From contig NZ_PYMA01000006.1 of NCBI RefSeq assembly GCF_003026495.1, positions 186,001 through 250,000 of the forward strand: a DNA stretch of 64,000 nucleotides. The letters run 5' to 3'. A program made the translations under genes and the position numbers. Of this stretch, positions 16,915 through 27,061 are shown piece by piece (positions within the stretch are counted from its first letter, which is position 1; each line of letters begins with the position of its first letter). The stretch is from Photobacterium sanctipauli. Its GTDB lineage: Bacteria; Pseudomonadota; Gammaproteobacteria; Enterobacterales; Vibrionaceae. The notes under the pieces are model-generated. The model was not told the DNA's origin. It saw only the letters and a list, made by a program, of their open reading frames with translations, and searched no databases.

Positions 16915-17889
16915 TTACTCCGCAAAGTGATCATAGCCTTGAAGCTGCCAGTCAAGCGGGTTGCCATCACGCAATAGCGTGATCCCGCTGCCCGGACGTA
17001 GCTGGCCAACACAGGTCGCGCTTACCCCGGTATGGGCTAGCGCAGTTTCAACCGCACCGCGATTTTGCTCTGGCACAGTAAAGCACAATTCATATTCTTC
17101 ACCGCTCGTCAGCGCGAGTTGCAGTGCTTTATCCTGCAAGGGCTCGAATGCTTTCAATTCCGGCGAAAGAGGTAATTTATCAACTTCAATCACCGCTGCA
17201 AGCCCAGAGCGTTTCAAAATGTGTCCGAGATCAGACACTAAACCATCAGAAATATCCAACGCCGCCGACGCCACCTTGCGTAGCGCCTGTCCCGTCAGTA
17301 CCCGCGGCTGGGCCATGAAATGGCGCTCAACCAAGGTTTCCGCCAACTGCTTGTCTTCCAGTTCAGCCTGGCCGAGCAGGACAGCCAACCCCGCCGCGCT
17401 ATCGCCAAGGTTGCCTGTCACGTAGATCCAATCGCCCGAACTGGCACCGTAGCGTGTCAGTGCCTGCCCCTGGGGAACAAAACCATGCACCGTCAGGGTA
17501 ATGCTTAGCGGCCCCTTGGTAGTGTCGCCCCCGACCAGCTGGACGTTGTAATACTCCGCCAAGGCAAAAAAGCCCTCGCAAAATTTCGCGAGCCAAGGCT
17601 CGTCGGGTTCTGGCATCGTCAGGGCAAGCGAAACCCACGCCGGGGTCGCGCCCATCGCGGCCAAGTCACTGAGGTTGGATGCCAATGCTTTGTGGGCAAC
17701 ACGAACAGGATCGGCATCGGCCAGAAAGTGAGTACCTGCTACTAGCGAATCCGTACTAACGGCAAGCTGGCTGCCAACGGGCACTTCCAACAGGGCACAA
17801 TCATCGCCAATCGCCAGTGGTACATCACTGCGGTTGACCGCCTGCCTCTCAAAATACTGAGCAATTAAATCAAATTCGTTACTCGCCAT
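16915..17889 (-). CDS. thiL: Thiamine-monophosphate kinase
   Basis: A 324-residue cytoplasmic kinase that phosphorylates thiamine monophosphate to thiamine diphosphate, the cofactor of Dxs. It belongs to the AIR-synthase-like fold: IGDDCALL (about 27-34) and STDSLVAGTHF bind ATP and magnesium, and ALDISDGLVSDLGHI (about 210-225) is the second conserved segment. Length matches E. coli ThiL (325). A terminator-like hairpin sits between nusB and thiL, so some transcripts probably stop there and thiL may need read-through or its own promoter. Confidence 0.95.
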   Translation of the reverse strand: MASNEFDLIAQYFERQAVNRSDVPLAIGDDCALLEVPVGSQLAVSTDSLVAGTHFLADADPVRVAHKALASNLSDLAAMGATPAWVSLALTMPEPDEPWLAKFCEGFFALAEYYNVQLVGGDTTKGPLSITLTVHGFVPQGQALTRYGASSGDWIYVTGNLGDSAAGLAVLLGQAELEDKQLAETLVERHFMAQPRVLTGQALRKVASAALDISDGLVSDLGHILKRSGLAAVIEVDKLPLSPELKAFEPLQDKALQLALTSGEEYELCFTVPEQNRGAVETALAHTGVSATCVGQLRPGSGITLLRDGNPLDWQLQGYDHFAE

Positions 17890-17909
17890 ATTCCTTGCTT
17901 CCCAGAAAG

Positions 17910-17937
17910 AAAAAAGGCCAGCGATGCTGGCCTTTTG
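17910..17937. terminator. Terminator between nusB and thiL
   Basis: AAAAGGCCAGC and GCTGGCCTTTT form an 11-bp stem with a GAT loop; on the minus strand it is followed by more T residues. It lies inside an otherwise collinear gene set and may attenuate thiL-pgpA. Confidence 0.8.
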
Positions 17938-17950
17938 AAATCATATTCGA

Positions 17951-18418
17951 TTACTTCTTGCGAAGTGATGGTGCTGCTTTATCCAACACACCATTGATAA
18001 ACTTGTGACTGTCTTCTGCGCCGAAGGCTTTAGCCAGCTCGATCGCTTCGTTGATCACAACTTTGTATGGTACGTCATCACGCTTAACCATCTCGTACAT
18101 AGCAAGACGAAGAAGCGCTAGTTCCATCTGATCTAGGTCTTGTAGCGGACGCGACAGGTATGGACGCATTTTGCTATCCAGCTCCTGGTGGTTCAGTACA
18201 ACGCCTGTTAGTAGATCACGGAAGTAGGCAACGTCTGAATGCGGTGCTGCAAGCTCAGGCGCGTCGGCCTTGTGCTCTTCTTCTTCAAAATTATCACCCG
18301 ATAGGAAATGCTGCTCGATATCGGCTACATTGCCTTTGGTGATTTGCCAAGAATAAATTGCTTGTACAGCAAACTGACGTGCATTACGACGTGCGGCTGG
18401 TTTCACACTAACCCCCAT
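17951..18418 (-). CDS. nusB: Transcription antitermination factor NusB
   Basis: A 155-residue all-helical RNA-binding protein. With NusE (S10) it binds boxA in rRNA leaders and prevents premature termination. It begins with the Arg-rich [19 protein letters not shown] helix typical of NusB, and ends [30 protein letters not shown]. The length is slightly above E. coli (139) because of an acidic insertion around residues 44-60. The ATG shares one base with the ribH stop (TAATG), so translation is coupled. Confidence 0.95.
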   Translation of the reverse strand: MGVSVKPAARRNARQFAVQAIYSWQITKGNVADIEQHFLSGDNFEEEEHKADAPELAAPHSDVAYFRDLLTGVVLNHQELDSKMRPYLSRPLQDLDQMELALLRLAMYEMVKRDDVPYKVVINEAIELAKAFGAEDSHKFINGVLDKAAPSLRKK

Positions 18419-18888
18419 TAGGATTCAATTTGGGACAGGACATTAACCATTTCAAGCGCGCTTAGTGCAGCCTCTGCCCCTTTATTACCAGCCTTGGTAC
18501 CGGCACGCTCGATGGCTTGTTCGATAGAATCTACAGTCAGAACACCAAATGCTACTGGAGTATTGTACTCAAGAGCGATTTGCGCCAGACCTTTATTACA
18601 CTCACCGGCAACATAATCAAAGTGCGGCGTACCGCCACGGATCACAGAGCCAAGCGCAACGATAGCGTCATAACGATCGCTTTTAGCAACCTGCTGAGCA
18701 ACAAGCGGAAGCTCGTATGCACCTGGGCAACGAACAACGGTGATGTTGTCTTCACTTACTTGACCCTGACGTTTCAGAGCGTCTAGCGCGCCTGAAAGCA
18801 GGCTTTCGTTGATAAAGCTGTTGAAGCGTGCGATTACGATAGCAACTTTTGCGTTTGGTGCCGCGATGGCGCCTTCAATTACCTTCAT
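18418..18888 (-). CDS. ribH: 6,7-dimethyl-8-ribityllumazine synthase
   Basis: A 156-residue subunit that forms icosahedral or smaller shells and makes lumazine from the ribitylaminouracil of RibD and the butanone phosphate of RibB. Key segments are [31 protein letters not shown] and [20 protein letters not shown], which hold the substrate pocket and the catalytic His. Length equals E. coli RibE (156). It is coupled to nusB. The 216-bp gap to ribB upstream contains no FMN riboswitch that I can recognise. Confidence 0.96.
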   Translation of the reverse strand: MKVIEGAIAAPNAKVAIVIARFNSFINESLLSGALDALKRQGQVSEDNITVVRCPGAYELPLVAQQVAKSDRYDAIVALGSVIRGGTPHFDYVAGECNKGLAQIALEYNTPVAFGVLTVDSIEQAIERAGTKAGNKGAEAALSALEMVNVLSQIES

Positions 18889-19104
18889 GGGCCTTCCTGT
18901 GACTATGTCTTTTTCCGGTATGAGAAACCGCGGGAGTCTATCACACTTTATGCGTTATACCAATTGGCATATTCAACAGACTCTCACTGCGTCGGTAACT
19001 CATTCCAACATTAATAAATTTAGTGTTAAATCCATCAAAGCCCCCTGCTTTAGTGCGTACTTGCGATAAGGGAGGCTTGGACAGTTGGCAGTTCCCTGCC
19101 GAAA

Positions 19105-20208
19105 TTATTCGCAGATATACTCAACCGCTTCTAGGCCGAAACCCGATAGCGAGTGGTAGCGTTGGGTGCTCGATGAAAGCAGGCGCATTTTCGACACCCC
19201 CAAATCAGACAAGATTTGCGAACCCACGCCTACCTGGCGTGATTGATCTTTCGGGTTCAGCTTCACCATTGGCTTGCCGTCAGATTGCGCAGCCAAATGG
19301 TTCACCTTGGTGATCACCGACTCCTGGCTCTCGTGCTTGCTCAGCACAACCAACACGCCTCCTTCGTCAGCAATGCGCTTCATTGCAGCAGGCAGTGTCC
19401 ACTGCGATGCACCTGAGTGCAAGATATCCTTGAAGGTATCTTGCAAGTGAACGCGCACTAACGTCGATTTACCGTTTTTCACTTCGCCTTTTTGCAGGGC
19501 ATAGTGGATCTGGTTATCAATGGTATCGCGGTATGTGATCATATCGAACTCACCAAATTCGGTTGGCAGTTTGCAGTGGCCAACACGCTCGATGGTGGTT
19601 TCATTGTTATTGCGGTACTCAATAAGATCCGCAATCGTACCTAGCTTCAGGCCATGCTGCTCAGCGAACACTTCAAGATCCGGGCGACGCGCCATGGTGC
19701 CGTCTTCGTTCAAGATCTCGACAATCACACTGGATGGCTCCAAGCCCGCCAGACGGGCAACATCACAACCTGCTTCAGTGTGGCCGGCACGGGCTAATAC
19801 CCCGCCTTCTTGCGCCATCAATGGGAAGATATGGCCCGGCATCACGATATCCGCAGCCGAGGCATTCGGTGCCACCGCCGCTTGAACGGTACGGGAACGG
19901 TCAGCTGCCGAAATACCGGTCGTCACGCCTTCAGCCGCCTCGATAGACACAGTGAAGTTGGTACTGAACTGCTCGGTGTTATCCTGCACCATCAATGGCA
20001 GGTTCAACTGCTTACAACGCGACTGGGTCAATGTAAGGCAAATCAGGCCGCGACCATACTTGGCCATAAAGTTAATTGCATCCGGGGTGATCTTATCGGC
20101 CGCGATAATCAAATCACCTTCGTTCTCACGATCTTCATCGTCCATCAGGATCACCATTTTACCCTGGCGGATGTCTTCGATGATGTCCTTCGCGCTGCTC
20201 AATGCCAT
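19105..20208 (-). CDS. ribB: 3,4-dihydroxy-2-butanone-4-phosphate synthase with a degenerate GTP cyclohydrolase II-like domain
   Basis: A 367-residue protein with two parts. Residues 1-~205 are a full DHBP synthase, which turns ribulose-5-phosphate into the four-carbon riboflavin precursor; [16 protein letters not shown] and the [13 protein letters not shown] segment carry the acidic and His residues. The second half resembles GTP cyclohydrolase II but lacks its zinc-binding cysteines: where an active enzyme has RVHSEC and later cysteines, this one reads [15 protein letters not shown]. It therefore probably does not act on GTP. Such proteins are known as RibBX. Confidence 0.9.
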   Translation of the reverse strand: MALSSAKDIIEDIRQGKMVILMDDEDRENEGDLIIAADKITPDAINFMAKYGRGLICLTLTQSRCKQLNLPLMVQDNTEQFSTNFTVSIEAAEGVTTGISAADRSRTVQAAVAPNASAADIVMPGHIFPLMAQEGGVLARAGHTEAGCDVARLAGLEPSSVIVEILNEDGTMARRPDLEVFAEQHGLKLGTIADLIEYRNNNETTIERVGHCKLPTEFGEFDMITYRDTIDNQIHYALQKGEVKNGKSTLVRVHLQDTFKDILHSGASQWTLPAAMKRIADEGGVLVVLSKHESQESVITKVNHLAAQSDGKPMVKLNPKDQSRQVGVGSQILSDLGVSKMRLLSSSTQRYHSLSGFGLEAVEYICE

Positions 20209-20229
20209 AACAGTACCTTTATTTTGTAT

Positions 20230-20886
20230 TTAACCAAGGAAGCCGCTTTTCGCCAGCAAATCCATGGTCACTTCGGATTTCTTTTCTGCCGCCTTTTCAC
20301 CGAGCATCAATCGCTCAAGGTAACGGGCAATCACATCGACTTCCAAGTTCACCTTGCGGCCAACCTTGAAAGATTCCATTGTAGTTTCGGCAGCTGTATG
20401 CGGGACGATAGTCAGCTTGAACTCGTCACCACGGATCGCATTCACGGTGAGGCTGATTCCGTCAATCGATACCGAGCCTTTTTCAGAGATGTATTTCGCC
20501 AAATGTGCAGGGGCCTTTACCCAAAACTCAATCGCGCGTCCGGTGTGGGTTCGCTCAATGATTTCAGCCACCTCATCGACATGGCCCGATACCATATGGC
20601 CACCAAAGCGGGTTGTCGGCAGCATGGCTTTCTCAAGGTTCGCCTTCTGGCCCGCCTTATAGCTTGCAAACGCAGTACGTTGCAGTGTTTCCAGCGAGAG
20701 ATCGGCCACATAGCCCGAGCCTGTCAGCTCGACAACCGTCAGGCACACGCCGTTGGTGGCAATGCTATCACCCAATTTCACATCGGATAGATCCAGCTTG
20801 CCGGAATCAACCGTGACCGAGATATCTTTCCCTTTCGGGGTGAGTGCTGTAATCGTTCCTACAGCTTCGATAATGCCAGTAAACAT
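20230..20886 (-). CDS. ribE: Riboflavin synthase alpha subunit
   Basis: A 218-residue enzyme, active as a trimer, that dismutates two lumazine molecules to riboflavin. Two lumazine-binding repeats are present: [12 protein letters not shown]...[12 protein letters not shown] in the first half and [29 protein letters not shown] in the second. The N-terminal MFTG is characteristic. It lies 11 bp after ribD and 21 bp before ribB on the same strand. Confidence 0.95.
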   Translation of the reverse strand: MFTGIIEAVGTITALTPKGKDISVTVDSGKLDLSDVKLGDSIATNGVCLTVVELTGSGYVADLSLETLQRTAFASYKAGQKANLEKAMLPTTRFGGHMVSGHVDEVAEIIERTHTGRAIEFWVKAPAHLAKYISEKGSVSIDGISLTVNAIRGDEFKLTIVPHTAAETTMESFKVGRKVNLEVDVIARYLERLMLGEKAAEKKSEVTMDLLAKSGFLG

Positions 20887-20897
20887 GGAAACCTTTC

Positions 20898-22025
20898 TTA
20901 AATTTCATTGAGTCGGGCTGTGATCCGAATATCGGGTCCAACCATTCGCACATCAGTAATCGTCAATTCAGGGACATCAGACATTGCCACCAAGCCTTCA
21001 AGATCAACCAAACCACGGCTGTCGCTTCCCATCAGCTTAGGCGCTTGGTACAAAATTAGCTCGTCAACCAAGCCTGCCGACAACAAGCCCCCCGCCAACT
21101 TGGCCCCGGCTTCCACCCATATATGGTTGATGTCATGGGAAACCAGTTCATTCATCAAGCTATCGAGATCGATACCACTTTGCTCGCCCTCAGGGGCTGG
21201 CAACACCAGTTGCTCCACCGACTCAGGCCAAACCTGCTCGTCAGCCTGGTTACGTACCAACAGCGTTTCGCCCGCTAACCCCACCAGCTTATGTGCCGGA
21301 GTCACTCGGTTACGGCTGTCAATCACCACGCGCTTCGGCTGGCGCAAGTTGCCTTGCGGATAGCACTCCTGCACGGCCTCGCCCAGCTCGCTCCAGCGGA
21401 TATTCAGTGACGGGTCATCCGCCAATACCGTGGCGCTGGTCGACAGTATCGCCCCCGCCTTGGCACGGTAACGCTGGACATCAGCCCTTGCCGCCGGCCC
21501 GGTGATCCACTTGCTTTCGCCGTTAGCCAATGCCGTTCGGCCGTCAAGGCTCGCCGCCAGCTTAAGCTGGACAAACGGCTTGCCGGTTTTCATCCGCTTG
21601 ATGAACCCCTGGTTTAAGTCGATGGCGTCTTGCTCAAGTAATCCGGTTTGCACTTCAATACCGGCAACCTGCAGCATTTCAATACCACGTCCCGCCACTT
21701 TCGGGTTTGGGTCCACCATGGCACAGACTACGCGCCCCACCCCGGCTTCAACCAAGGCCTTGGCACACGGTGGCGTTCGGCCAAAGTGCGAGCATGGCTC
21801 AAGCGTGACATAAGCAGTTGCCGCGCGCGCGCGTTCGCCAGCTGCCTGCAGGGCATACACTTCGGCATGGGGCTGACCTGCTTGGTAATGATAGCCTTCA
21901 CCGACAATTTCATCGTTATGGGCAATGACACAGCCAACATTGGGATTGGGAGCAGTGGTATAAACGCCGTTTTTTGCCAGCTCGATAGCACGGCGCATCA
22001 TGGCATGGTCAATAGGTGAGAACAT
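20898..22025 (-). CDS. ribD: Bifunctional riboflavin biosynthesis deaminase/reductase
   Basis: A 375-residue enzyme that carries out the second and third steps of the pyrimidine branch of riboflavin synthesis. The N-terminal deaminase half has the zinc motifs HAEVYAL and PCSHFGRTPPC. The C-terminal NADPH-dependent reductase half has KLAASLDGRTALANGESKWITG and GAKLAGGLLSAGLVDEL. Length is close to E. coli RibD (367). It sits between nrdR and ribE, the classic gammaproteobacterial arrangement. Confidence 0.95.
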   Translation of the reverse strand: MFSPIDHAMMRRAIELAKNGVYTTAPNPNVGCVIAHNDEIVGEGYHYQAGQPHAEVYALQAAGERARAATAYVTLEPCSHFGRTPPCAKALVEAGVGRVVCAMVDPNPKVAGRGIEMLQVAGIEVQTGLLEQDAIDLNQGFIKRMKTGKPFVQLKLAASLDGRTALANGESKWITGPAARADVQRYRAKAGAILSTSATVLADDPSLNIRWSELGEAVQECYPQGNLRQPKRVVIDSRNRVTPAHKLVGLAGETLLVRNQADEQVWPESVEQLVLPAPEGEQSGIDLDSLMNELVSHDINHIWVEAGAKLAGGLLSAGLVDELILYQAPKLMGSDSRGLVDLEGLVAMSDVPELTITDVRMVGPDIRITARLNEI

Positions 22026-22076
22026 CTGACTTTGATATATCTATGGCGCCTCGGGGTCGCTTGCCCCGAGCGCAAT

Positions 22077-22526
22077 TTATTTTTCTAGCTTAGCGATTTC
22101 TTCGCCAAACTCACGAATATCTTCGAAACTGCGATAAACAGAAGCAAAGCGAATGTAAGCGACCTTATCTAACTCTTTCAGCGCTTCCATTACCAAGTTG
22201 CCGATCATCTCTGATGGGACTTCACGCTCACCCGTTGCGCGCAGGCGAGACTTGATCGTGTTGATGGCACGCTCGATATCATCGGCGCTAACCGGACGCT
22301 TTTCCAATGCACGCTGAATACCGCCACGCAGTTTTTCTTCATTAAACGGGTCGCGGTTGCCATTGGTTTTAATCACGCGAGGCATCACCAGCTCAGCCGT
22401 TTCAAACGTCGTATAACGCTCGCTACACGCCAAGCACTGGCGTCGACGACGAACTTGGTGGCCATCTGCCACCAAGCGGGAATCAATTACTTTGGTGTCA
22501 TTTGCACCACAAAAAGGACAATGCAT
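22077..22526 (-). CDS. nrdR: Transcriptional repressor NrdR
   Basis: A 149-residue regulator, the same length as in E. coli, that represses ribonucleotide reductase operons in response to ATP/dATP. An N-terminal zinc ribbon has CPFC (3-6) and CLAC (31-34). An ATP-cone domain follows with [20 protein letters not shown]. The ATG is preceded by a strong AGGAGG. I did not find a clear NrdR box near the riboflavin genes; its targets are probably elsewhere. It begins the nrdR-ribD-ribE-ribB-ribH-nusB cluster. Confidence 0.96.
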   Translation of the reverse strand: MHCPFCGANDTKVIDSRLVADGHQVRRRRQCLACSERYTTFETAELVMPRVIKTNGNRDPFNEEKLRGGIQRALEKRPVSADDIERAINTIKSRLRATGEREVPSEMIGNLVMEALKELDKVAYIRFASVYRSFEDIREFGEEIAKLEK

Positions 22527-22667
22527 CTTGCCTCCTAGTTTTCGTCATCCCAGTGTAACTCATTTCATTCGTATATAGAGAGCTTTAGCCTGTTTTTTCT
22601 ACTGGTTTAGCGATATTTCGCAGTTTCATCCCATGCCATTCCGGTAACGGAGCCCTTTTACAACCAC

Positions 22668-22696
22668 AAAAAAGGGCTTGCCCAACGGCAAGCCCT
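22668..22696 (-). terminator. glyA terminator
   Basis: On the minus strand AGGGCTTGCC pairs with GGCAAGCCCT over a 4-nt loop and is followed by six T residues. A second hairpin (GGCCAGC/GCTGGCC) lies closer to the glyA stop. Confidence 0.85.
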
Positions 22697-22739
22697 GATT
22701 CAGTTCTCAAGGCCAGCAAGAAGCTGGCCCGAAAGCCTA

Positions 22740-23990
22740 TTATGCGTAAACCGGAAGGCGCTTACAGATTTCCAGTACTTTCGCCTTGGTCGCTTCGATA
22801 ACTTCTGGTTTGTCAGTGTTATCCAGCACGTCACACATCCAGCCAGCAAGTTGCTTAGCGTCATCTGCAGTGAAACCGCGGCGAGTGATCGCAGGCGTAC
22901 CCACTCGGATACCTGAAGTCACAAACGGGCTGCGTGGGTCGTTTGGCACGCTGTTCTTGTTCACGGTAATGTTCGCAGCACCCAGTGCGGCATCCGCTTC
23001 TTTACCTGTGATGCCCTTGTCGATCAGATCCACCAGGAACAGGTGGTTCTCGGTGCTGCCAGAAACAATCTTGTAGCCGCGCTCTAGGAACTCGCCTACC
23101 ATGACCTTGGCATTTTCTACAACGCGTGCTTGGTATTCCTTGAACTCAGGCTCCATCGCTTCTTTGAACGCAACCGCTTTAGCGGCAATCACGTGCATTA
23201 GCGGGCCGCCCTGGCCGCCTGGGAATACTGCTGAGTTCAGCTTCTTGTATAGGTCTTCGCCTTCGCAAGACAGGATCAAGCCACCACGAGGGCCGGCAAG
23301 GGTCTTGTGCGTTGTGGTTGTTACCACGTGTGCGTGTGGAACCGGGTTAGGGTAAACACCCGCAGCGATAAGGCCAGCAACGTGCGCCATATCAACGAAG
23401 AAGTAAGCGCCTACCTTGTCAGCGATTTCACGCATACGCGCCCAATCACACACTTGTGAGTACGCCGAGAAGCCACCAATGATCATCTTTGGCTTGTGCT
23501 CAAGTGCCAAGGCTTCCATTTCGTCGTAGTCAATTTGGCCCGCTTCATCAATGCCGTAAGGGATGATGTTGTAAAGCTTACCCGAGAAGTTCACAGGCGA
23601 GCCGTGAGTCAAGTGACCACCGTGCGCCAAGCTCATGCCTAGCACGGTGTCGCCCGCGTTTAGTAGCGCCATGTAAACGGCATTGTTAGCCTGAGAACCA
23701 GAGTGCGGCTGTACGTTTGCGTACTCAGCACCAAACAGTTCACATGCGCGGTCGATAGCCAGCTGCTCTGCTTTGTCGACGTACTCACAACCACCGTAGT
23801 AACGCTTGCCCGGGTAACCTTCAGCGTACTTGTTGGTTAGCTGAGAGCCTTGCGCTTCCATTACACGTGGGCTGGTGTAGTTCTCAGAAGCAATCAGTTC
23901 AATGTGCTCTTCCTGACGCGCAGTTTCTTCCTGAATAGCTGCAAATAGTTCGGCGTCGTAATCGGCAATGTTCATCTCGCGCTTTAGCAT
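22740..23990 (-). CDS. glyA: Serine hydroxymethyltransferase
   Basis: A 416-residue PLP enzyme that converts serine and tetrahydrofolate to glycine and methylene-THF, supplying one-carbon units for purines and thymidylate. The PLP lysine is in [15 protein letters not shown] (about residue 229). The N-terminal [21 protein letters not shown] and the region [13 protein letters not shown] [13 protein letters not shown] are standard. Good AGGAG precedes the ATG. A consensus PurR box lies 125 bp upstream, so it probably responds to purine levels. Confidence 0.96.
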   Translation of the reverse strand: MLKREMNIADYDAELFAAIQEETARQEEHIELIASENYTSPRVMEAQGSQLTNKYAEGYPGKRYYGGCEYVDKAEQLAIDRACELFGAEYANVQPHSGSQANNAVYMALLNAGDTVLGMSLAHGGHLTHGSPVNFSGKLYNIIPYGIDEAGQIDYDEMEALALEHKPKMIIGGFSAYSQVCDWARMREIADKVGAYFFVDMAHVAGLIAAGVYPNPVPHAHVVTTTTHKTLAGPRGGLILSCEGEDLYKKLNSAVFPGGQGGPLMHVIAAKAVAFKEAMEPEFKEYQARVVENAKVMVGEFLERGYKIVSGSTENHLFLVDLIDKGITGKEADAALGAANITVNKNSVPNDPRSPFVTSGIRVGTPAITRRGFTADDAKQLAGWMCDVLDNTDKPEVIEATKAKVLEICKRLPVYA

Positions 23991-24114
23991 CTGTATCTCC
24001 TGACTCAGATTATATTTGTACCGTTTTGGTTAAATTTTCCGAATAACCAAAACAGGCTGTAAACATACATTTTCGGGCAAAAAACAAAAATTCGTAAAGC
24101 TAGGCGCCACGTGG

Positions 24115-24130
24115 ACGCAAACGTTTTCGT
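24115..24130 (-). promoter_or_regulatory. PurR operator upstream of glyA
   Basis: The 16-mer ACGCAAACGTTTTCGT equals the E. coli PurR consensus as I know it. It lies in the 435-bp gap between glyA and the divergent yitT-family gene, 125 bp before the glyA start. The rest of the gap is A+T-rich and I see no other clear signal in it. Confidence 0.85.
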
Positions 24131-24425
24131 CATGCTTGTATATAACGCCGTATTTTACCGAATTTGATCTAAATCAGGTAGCCCCAAAGTAACTTTTTAT
24201 CGTTATTTATTTCAATGCTGGTATGAATTGTTTTCATCTTGGTGGGGGAGCAACCAACACTCGACATAATTACGTTTCATTTTTTACAACCAAGCAGCAA
24301 AATTAGTTTTTTACAATTGCGTATTTATTTTTGTACACCGCAAAAAACAGCTATTTCAAAGTTAGACTCTTATTTTTCATGTTTGGGCATTATCATGGCG
24401 GCCTTCAACTATAAGGAGTGTTGTT

Positions 24426-25046
24426 TTGAGCGGTTACCATCATTCACTGAAAGAAAATATCATTGCCATTCTGACGGGGACTTTCATCGTTGCCCAAGGT
24501 GTTTTCTTTTTGCAGCAGGCTGACTTACTGACAGGCGGGACAACCGGCCTCGCACTGCTTGCCAGCCAATTTGTCGACCTTACCTTTGGTCAGCTGTACT
24601 TTTTGATGAACTGCCCATTTTACCTTATGGCCTGGTTCCGCATGGGCCGTAGCTTTGCTATCACCAGTGTGATTTCTGGCGGTATGGTATCGGTGATCAC
24701 CGACAACTTGCACCATGTATTGGAAATCAGCCGCCTAGAGCCGCTGTACTGCGCCGTGATCGGTGGCCTGCTGATGGGCTTGGGGATGCTTATCCTATTC
24801 CGCCACAAGACAAGCCTTGGCGGGTTCAACGTATTGGTGCTGTTCCTTCAGGAGAAGTTTGGCTTGTCTGCGGGCAAACTGCAGATGGGTATTGATATCA
24901 GTATCCTGGTTGCCTCATTCTTCTTGGTCAGCCCGATGGTTCTTCTGTTCTCGGTGATCGGCGCCTTCATGCTGAACCTGGTACTGGCGATGAACCACAA
25001 GCCGGGCCGCTACAGCGGCGAGCTGAAGCCACAGGCAAGCAGCTAA
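24426..25046 (+). CDS. YitT-family (DUF161) inner-membrane protein
   Basis: A 206-residue multi-pass membrane protein with five or six hydrophobic segments. The family signature QADLLTGGTTGLALL (about 31-45) and the matching TSLGGFNVLVLFLQ near residue 128 are visible. Function is unknown for most members. It starts at TTG, supported by AAGGAG 8 nt upstream; no ATG fits. It is transcribed alone, divergent from glyA, and ends in a strong hairpin shared with the region before glnB. Confidence 0.85.
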   Translation: MSGYHHSLKENIIAILTGTFIVAQGVFFLQQADLLTGGTTGLALLASQFVDLTFGQLYFLMNCPFYLMAWFRMGRSFAITSVISGGMVSVITDNLHHVLEISRLEPLYCAVIGGLLMGLGMLILFRHKTSLGGFNVLVLFLQEKFGLSAGKLQMGIDISILVASFFLVSPMVLLFSVIGAFMLNLVLAMNHKPGRYSGELKPQASS

Positions 25047-25075
25047 GCCAAACGAAATCCAAACCAGACACAACC

Positions 25076-25105
25076 AAAAAGGCTTGCCAATCGGCAAGCC
25101 TTTTT
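25076..25105. terminator. Bidirectional terminator between yitT-family gene and glnB
   Basis: AAAAAGGCTTGCC pairs with GGCAAGCCTTTTT over a short loop, with T-runs on both strands. It serves the two convergent genes. Confidence 0.9.
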
Positions 25106-25135
25106 AATACAGCCAAGCAGGCAAATCGCCTTAGT

Positions 25136-25573
<438 letters not shown>

Positions 25574-25593
25574 TCAAATGGAACGTATTGGGT

Positions 25594-25998
25594 TCAGCAT
25601 TTTTCAACTGGCAGGACGACATCATCGTCCATCATTTTTAGCAGTACCAGCACTGAAAACACCAACACCGAACTGTTGAGCAATACGATTGAGAATGGCC
25701 TTAGATCCGGGCTAACCAGCGAAGGAAGGTACGGGATCATGCTATAGCCGAAGAACATGGTGATGGCCGGGATAAAGAAGTACAGCGGGATGAAGCCCCA
25801 ACGGTCGCCACGGCCTAGGCCGACGATGGCTGAAATGCCTGACAGCAGCACAAGCATGGCTATGATATTGGGAACAATACCGACTTGGTTGAAGCTTACG
25901 ACTGTGACGAAGGTCTCTGCGTACCTGAGTAAGCAAATAGCCACTAGCACCGCCAGCCCCTTGGCAGTATTGACTAAGATATTCCGTTTGTGATCCAT
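25594..25998 (-). CDS. Small membrane protein of unknown function
   Basis: I do not recognise this 134-residue protein. It has about four hydrophobic segments (residues ~12-27, 36-60, 68-86, 103-120), with a Lys/Arg-containing N-terminus and a charged C-terminus (KMMDDDVVLPVEKC). That suggests an inner-membrane protein with both ends in the cytoplasm. It lies alone upstream of glnB on the same strand, 120 bp away. Shadow frames on the other strand are less convincing because they lack the regular hydrophobic pattern. Confidence 0.65.
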   Translation of the reverse strand: MDHKRNILVNTAKGLAVLVAICLLRYAETFVTVVSFNQVGIVPNIIAMLVLLSGISAIVGLGRGDRWGFIPLYFFIPAITMFFGYSMIPYLPSLVSPDLRPFSIVLLNSSVLVFSVLVLLKMMDDDVVLPVEKC

Positions 25999-26085
25999 TT
26001 TCGTCTCTCTTCCATGAAAGCTAATGGGGTAAGGTGGCTGGAAAATAAGCGCACATTCTATGCGGGTAATTTAACCAACACAATA

Positions 26086-26128
26086 TATATAGCCAAGTTA
26101 CTTCAAGATGAAATAGCTTGGGTATATA
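26086..26128. repeat. Inverted-repeat element, copy A
   Basis: TATATAGCCAAG and CTTGGGTATATA (11 of 12 complementary) enclose TTACTTCAAGATGAAATAG. The 15-mer CCAAGTTACTTCAAG recurs with one change at 40682-40696 on the minus strand. I recall similar short A+T-rich elements in other Vibrionaceae intergenic regions. Confidence 0.5.
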
Positions 26129-26233
26129 GTAATTTATTATTGGCCTCCTTATTAATTGATTAGACATAAGCCTAAGTTATAGTTCAGTTGGTTTTATTGA
26201 TTTTAATTAATCTTTATTCCTAAACTATTGATG

Positions 26234-26914
26234 TCAATATTGAACCTTGACCAAATCGACAAAACCATCGAGGGTTCTGACAACCCGGGTACTGACCTTG
26301 GTATCGAAGCGATGGCGGTTCAACCATACTGCTTTCAACCCTGCCTGTTGCGCCGCCTCGGCATCATTAATTGGGTGGTTGCCAACAAACCAGCAATCCC
26401 CGGCGTGTGCCTTGGCCGATTTAACTGCCTGTTGAAAAATAATGGGATCGGGCTTGGCGACACCGACCTGCTCGGAGGTCACGACGAAGCGGAAAAATTC
26501 GCTGATGTTAGTGTCTTGCAACTTTGCCTGCTGCTGGAACGCAAAGCCATTGGTGATCACCGCCAGCGGCGAGACTTGCTGCAGTTGGGTGAGTGCCGGC
26601 ACAACGTCGGGAAACAAGCGCCAATGCAGGCGGTAGATTTGGTAATACTCGCTCACCAACCGATCGGCTTGCTCGCTGCTAAGGGGGCTCTTGAACAATT
26701 CGCTGATCCTCGCCCGGCGCAACTCTTGGAAGCTCAGCTCCCCTGCCCGCCAGCGGATACGCTGCCTGTCCGTTATTGCCCGCCACACCGTTTCCGGTGA
26801 TTGCCGCGCCTCATCACTGACTTCGTCAATGTATCGGGAAACGAACGTCCGAATCGCATCCTGCTCGGCACCATCGTGATCGAGCAACGTATTATCAAGG
26901 TCGAAGAAAATCAT
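26234..26914 (-). CDS. HAD-superfamily hydrolase (YjjG-like)
   Basis: A 226-residue haloacid-dehalogenase phosphatase with all four motifs. Motif I is FFDLDNTLLDHD (nucleophile Asp5), motif II AVITNGF, motif III the Lys in GVAKPDP, and motif IV VGNHPINDAEAA. A helical cap lies between motifs I and II. It resembles YjjG/YigB nucleotidases and flavin or sugar phosphatases. Motif IV has Asn in place of the first common Asp (VGD), while the second Asp is kept. It is transcribed alone; the substrate cannot be told from sequence. Confidence 0.85.
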   Translation of the reverse strand: MIFFDLDNTLLDHDGAEQDAIRTFVSRYIDEVSDEARQSPETVWRAITDRQRIRWRAGELSFQELRRARISELFKSPLSSEQADRLVSEYYQIYRLHWRLFPDVVPALTQLQQVSPLAVITNGFAFQQQAKLQDTNISEFFRFVVTSEQVGVAKPDPIIFQQAVKSAKAHAGDCWFVGNHPINDAEAAQQAGLKAVWLNRHRFDTKVSTRVVRTLDGFVDLVKVQY

Positions 26915-27012
26915 AAGCCTCCCCCAATAGCGAACCGAAATGCTACAAGTTCAGCTTAATCATACTCTTGTGATTTAGGCGAGAAATTTATATGAAAAAT
27001 GTTGTTAAAAAC

Positions 27013-27041
27013 AAAAAACCGCTCAAAAGAGCGGTTTTTTT
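27013..27041 (-). terminator. purL terminator
   Basis: AAAAAACCGCTC and GAGCGGTTTTTT form a perfect stem over an AAAA loop; T-runs exist on both strands. It lies just after the purL stop. Confidence 0.9.
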
Positions 27042-27061
27042 AATCAAACGAACATCGCTGC

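Noticed and set aside
18889..19104. Possible FMN riboswitch between ribB and ribH
   Set aside because: I could not find the conserved RFN core or its paired stems in this gap; the genes lie inside a cluster whose start is at nrdR.
19810..20790. 326-codon plus-strand frame opposite ribB and ribE
   Set aside because: It is an antisense shadow of two strongly recognised genes, with atypical amino-acid composition.
24239..24523. 94-codon plus-strand frame before the YitT-family gene
   Set aside because: It overlaps the start of the YitT-family gene in another frame and crosses the A+T-rich upstream region; no convincing start signal.
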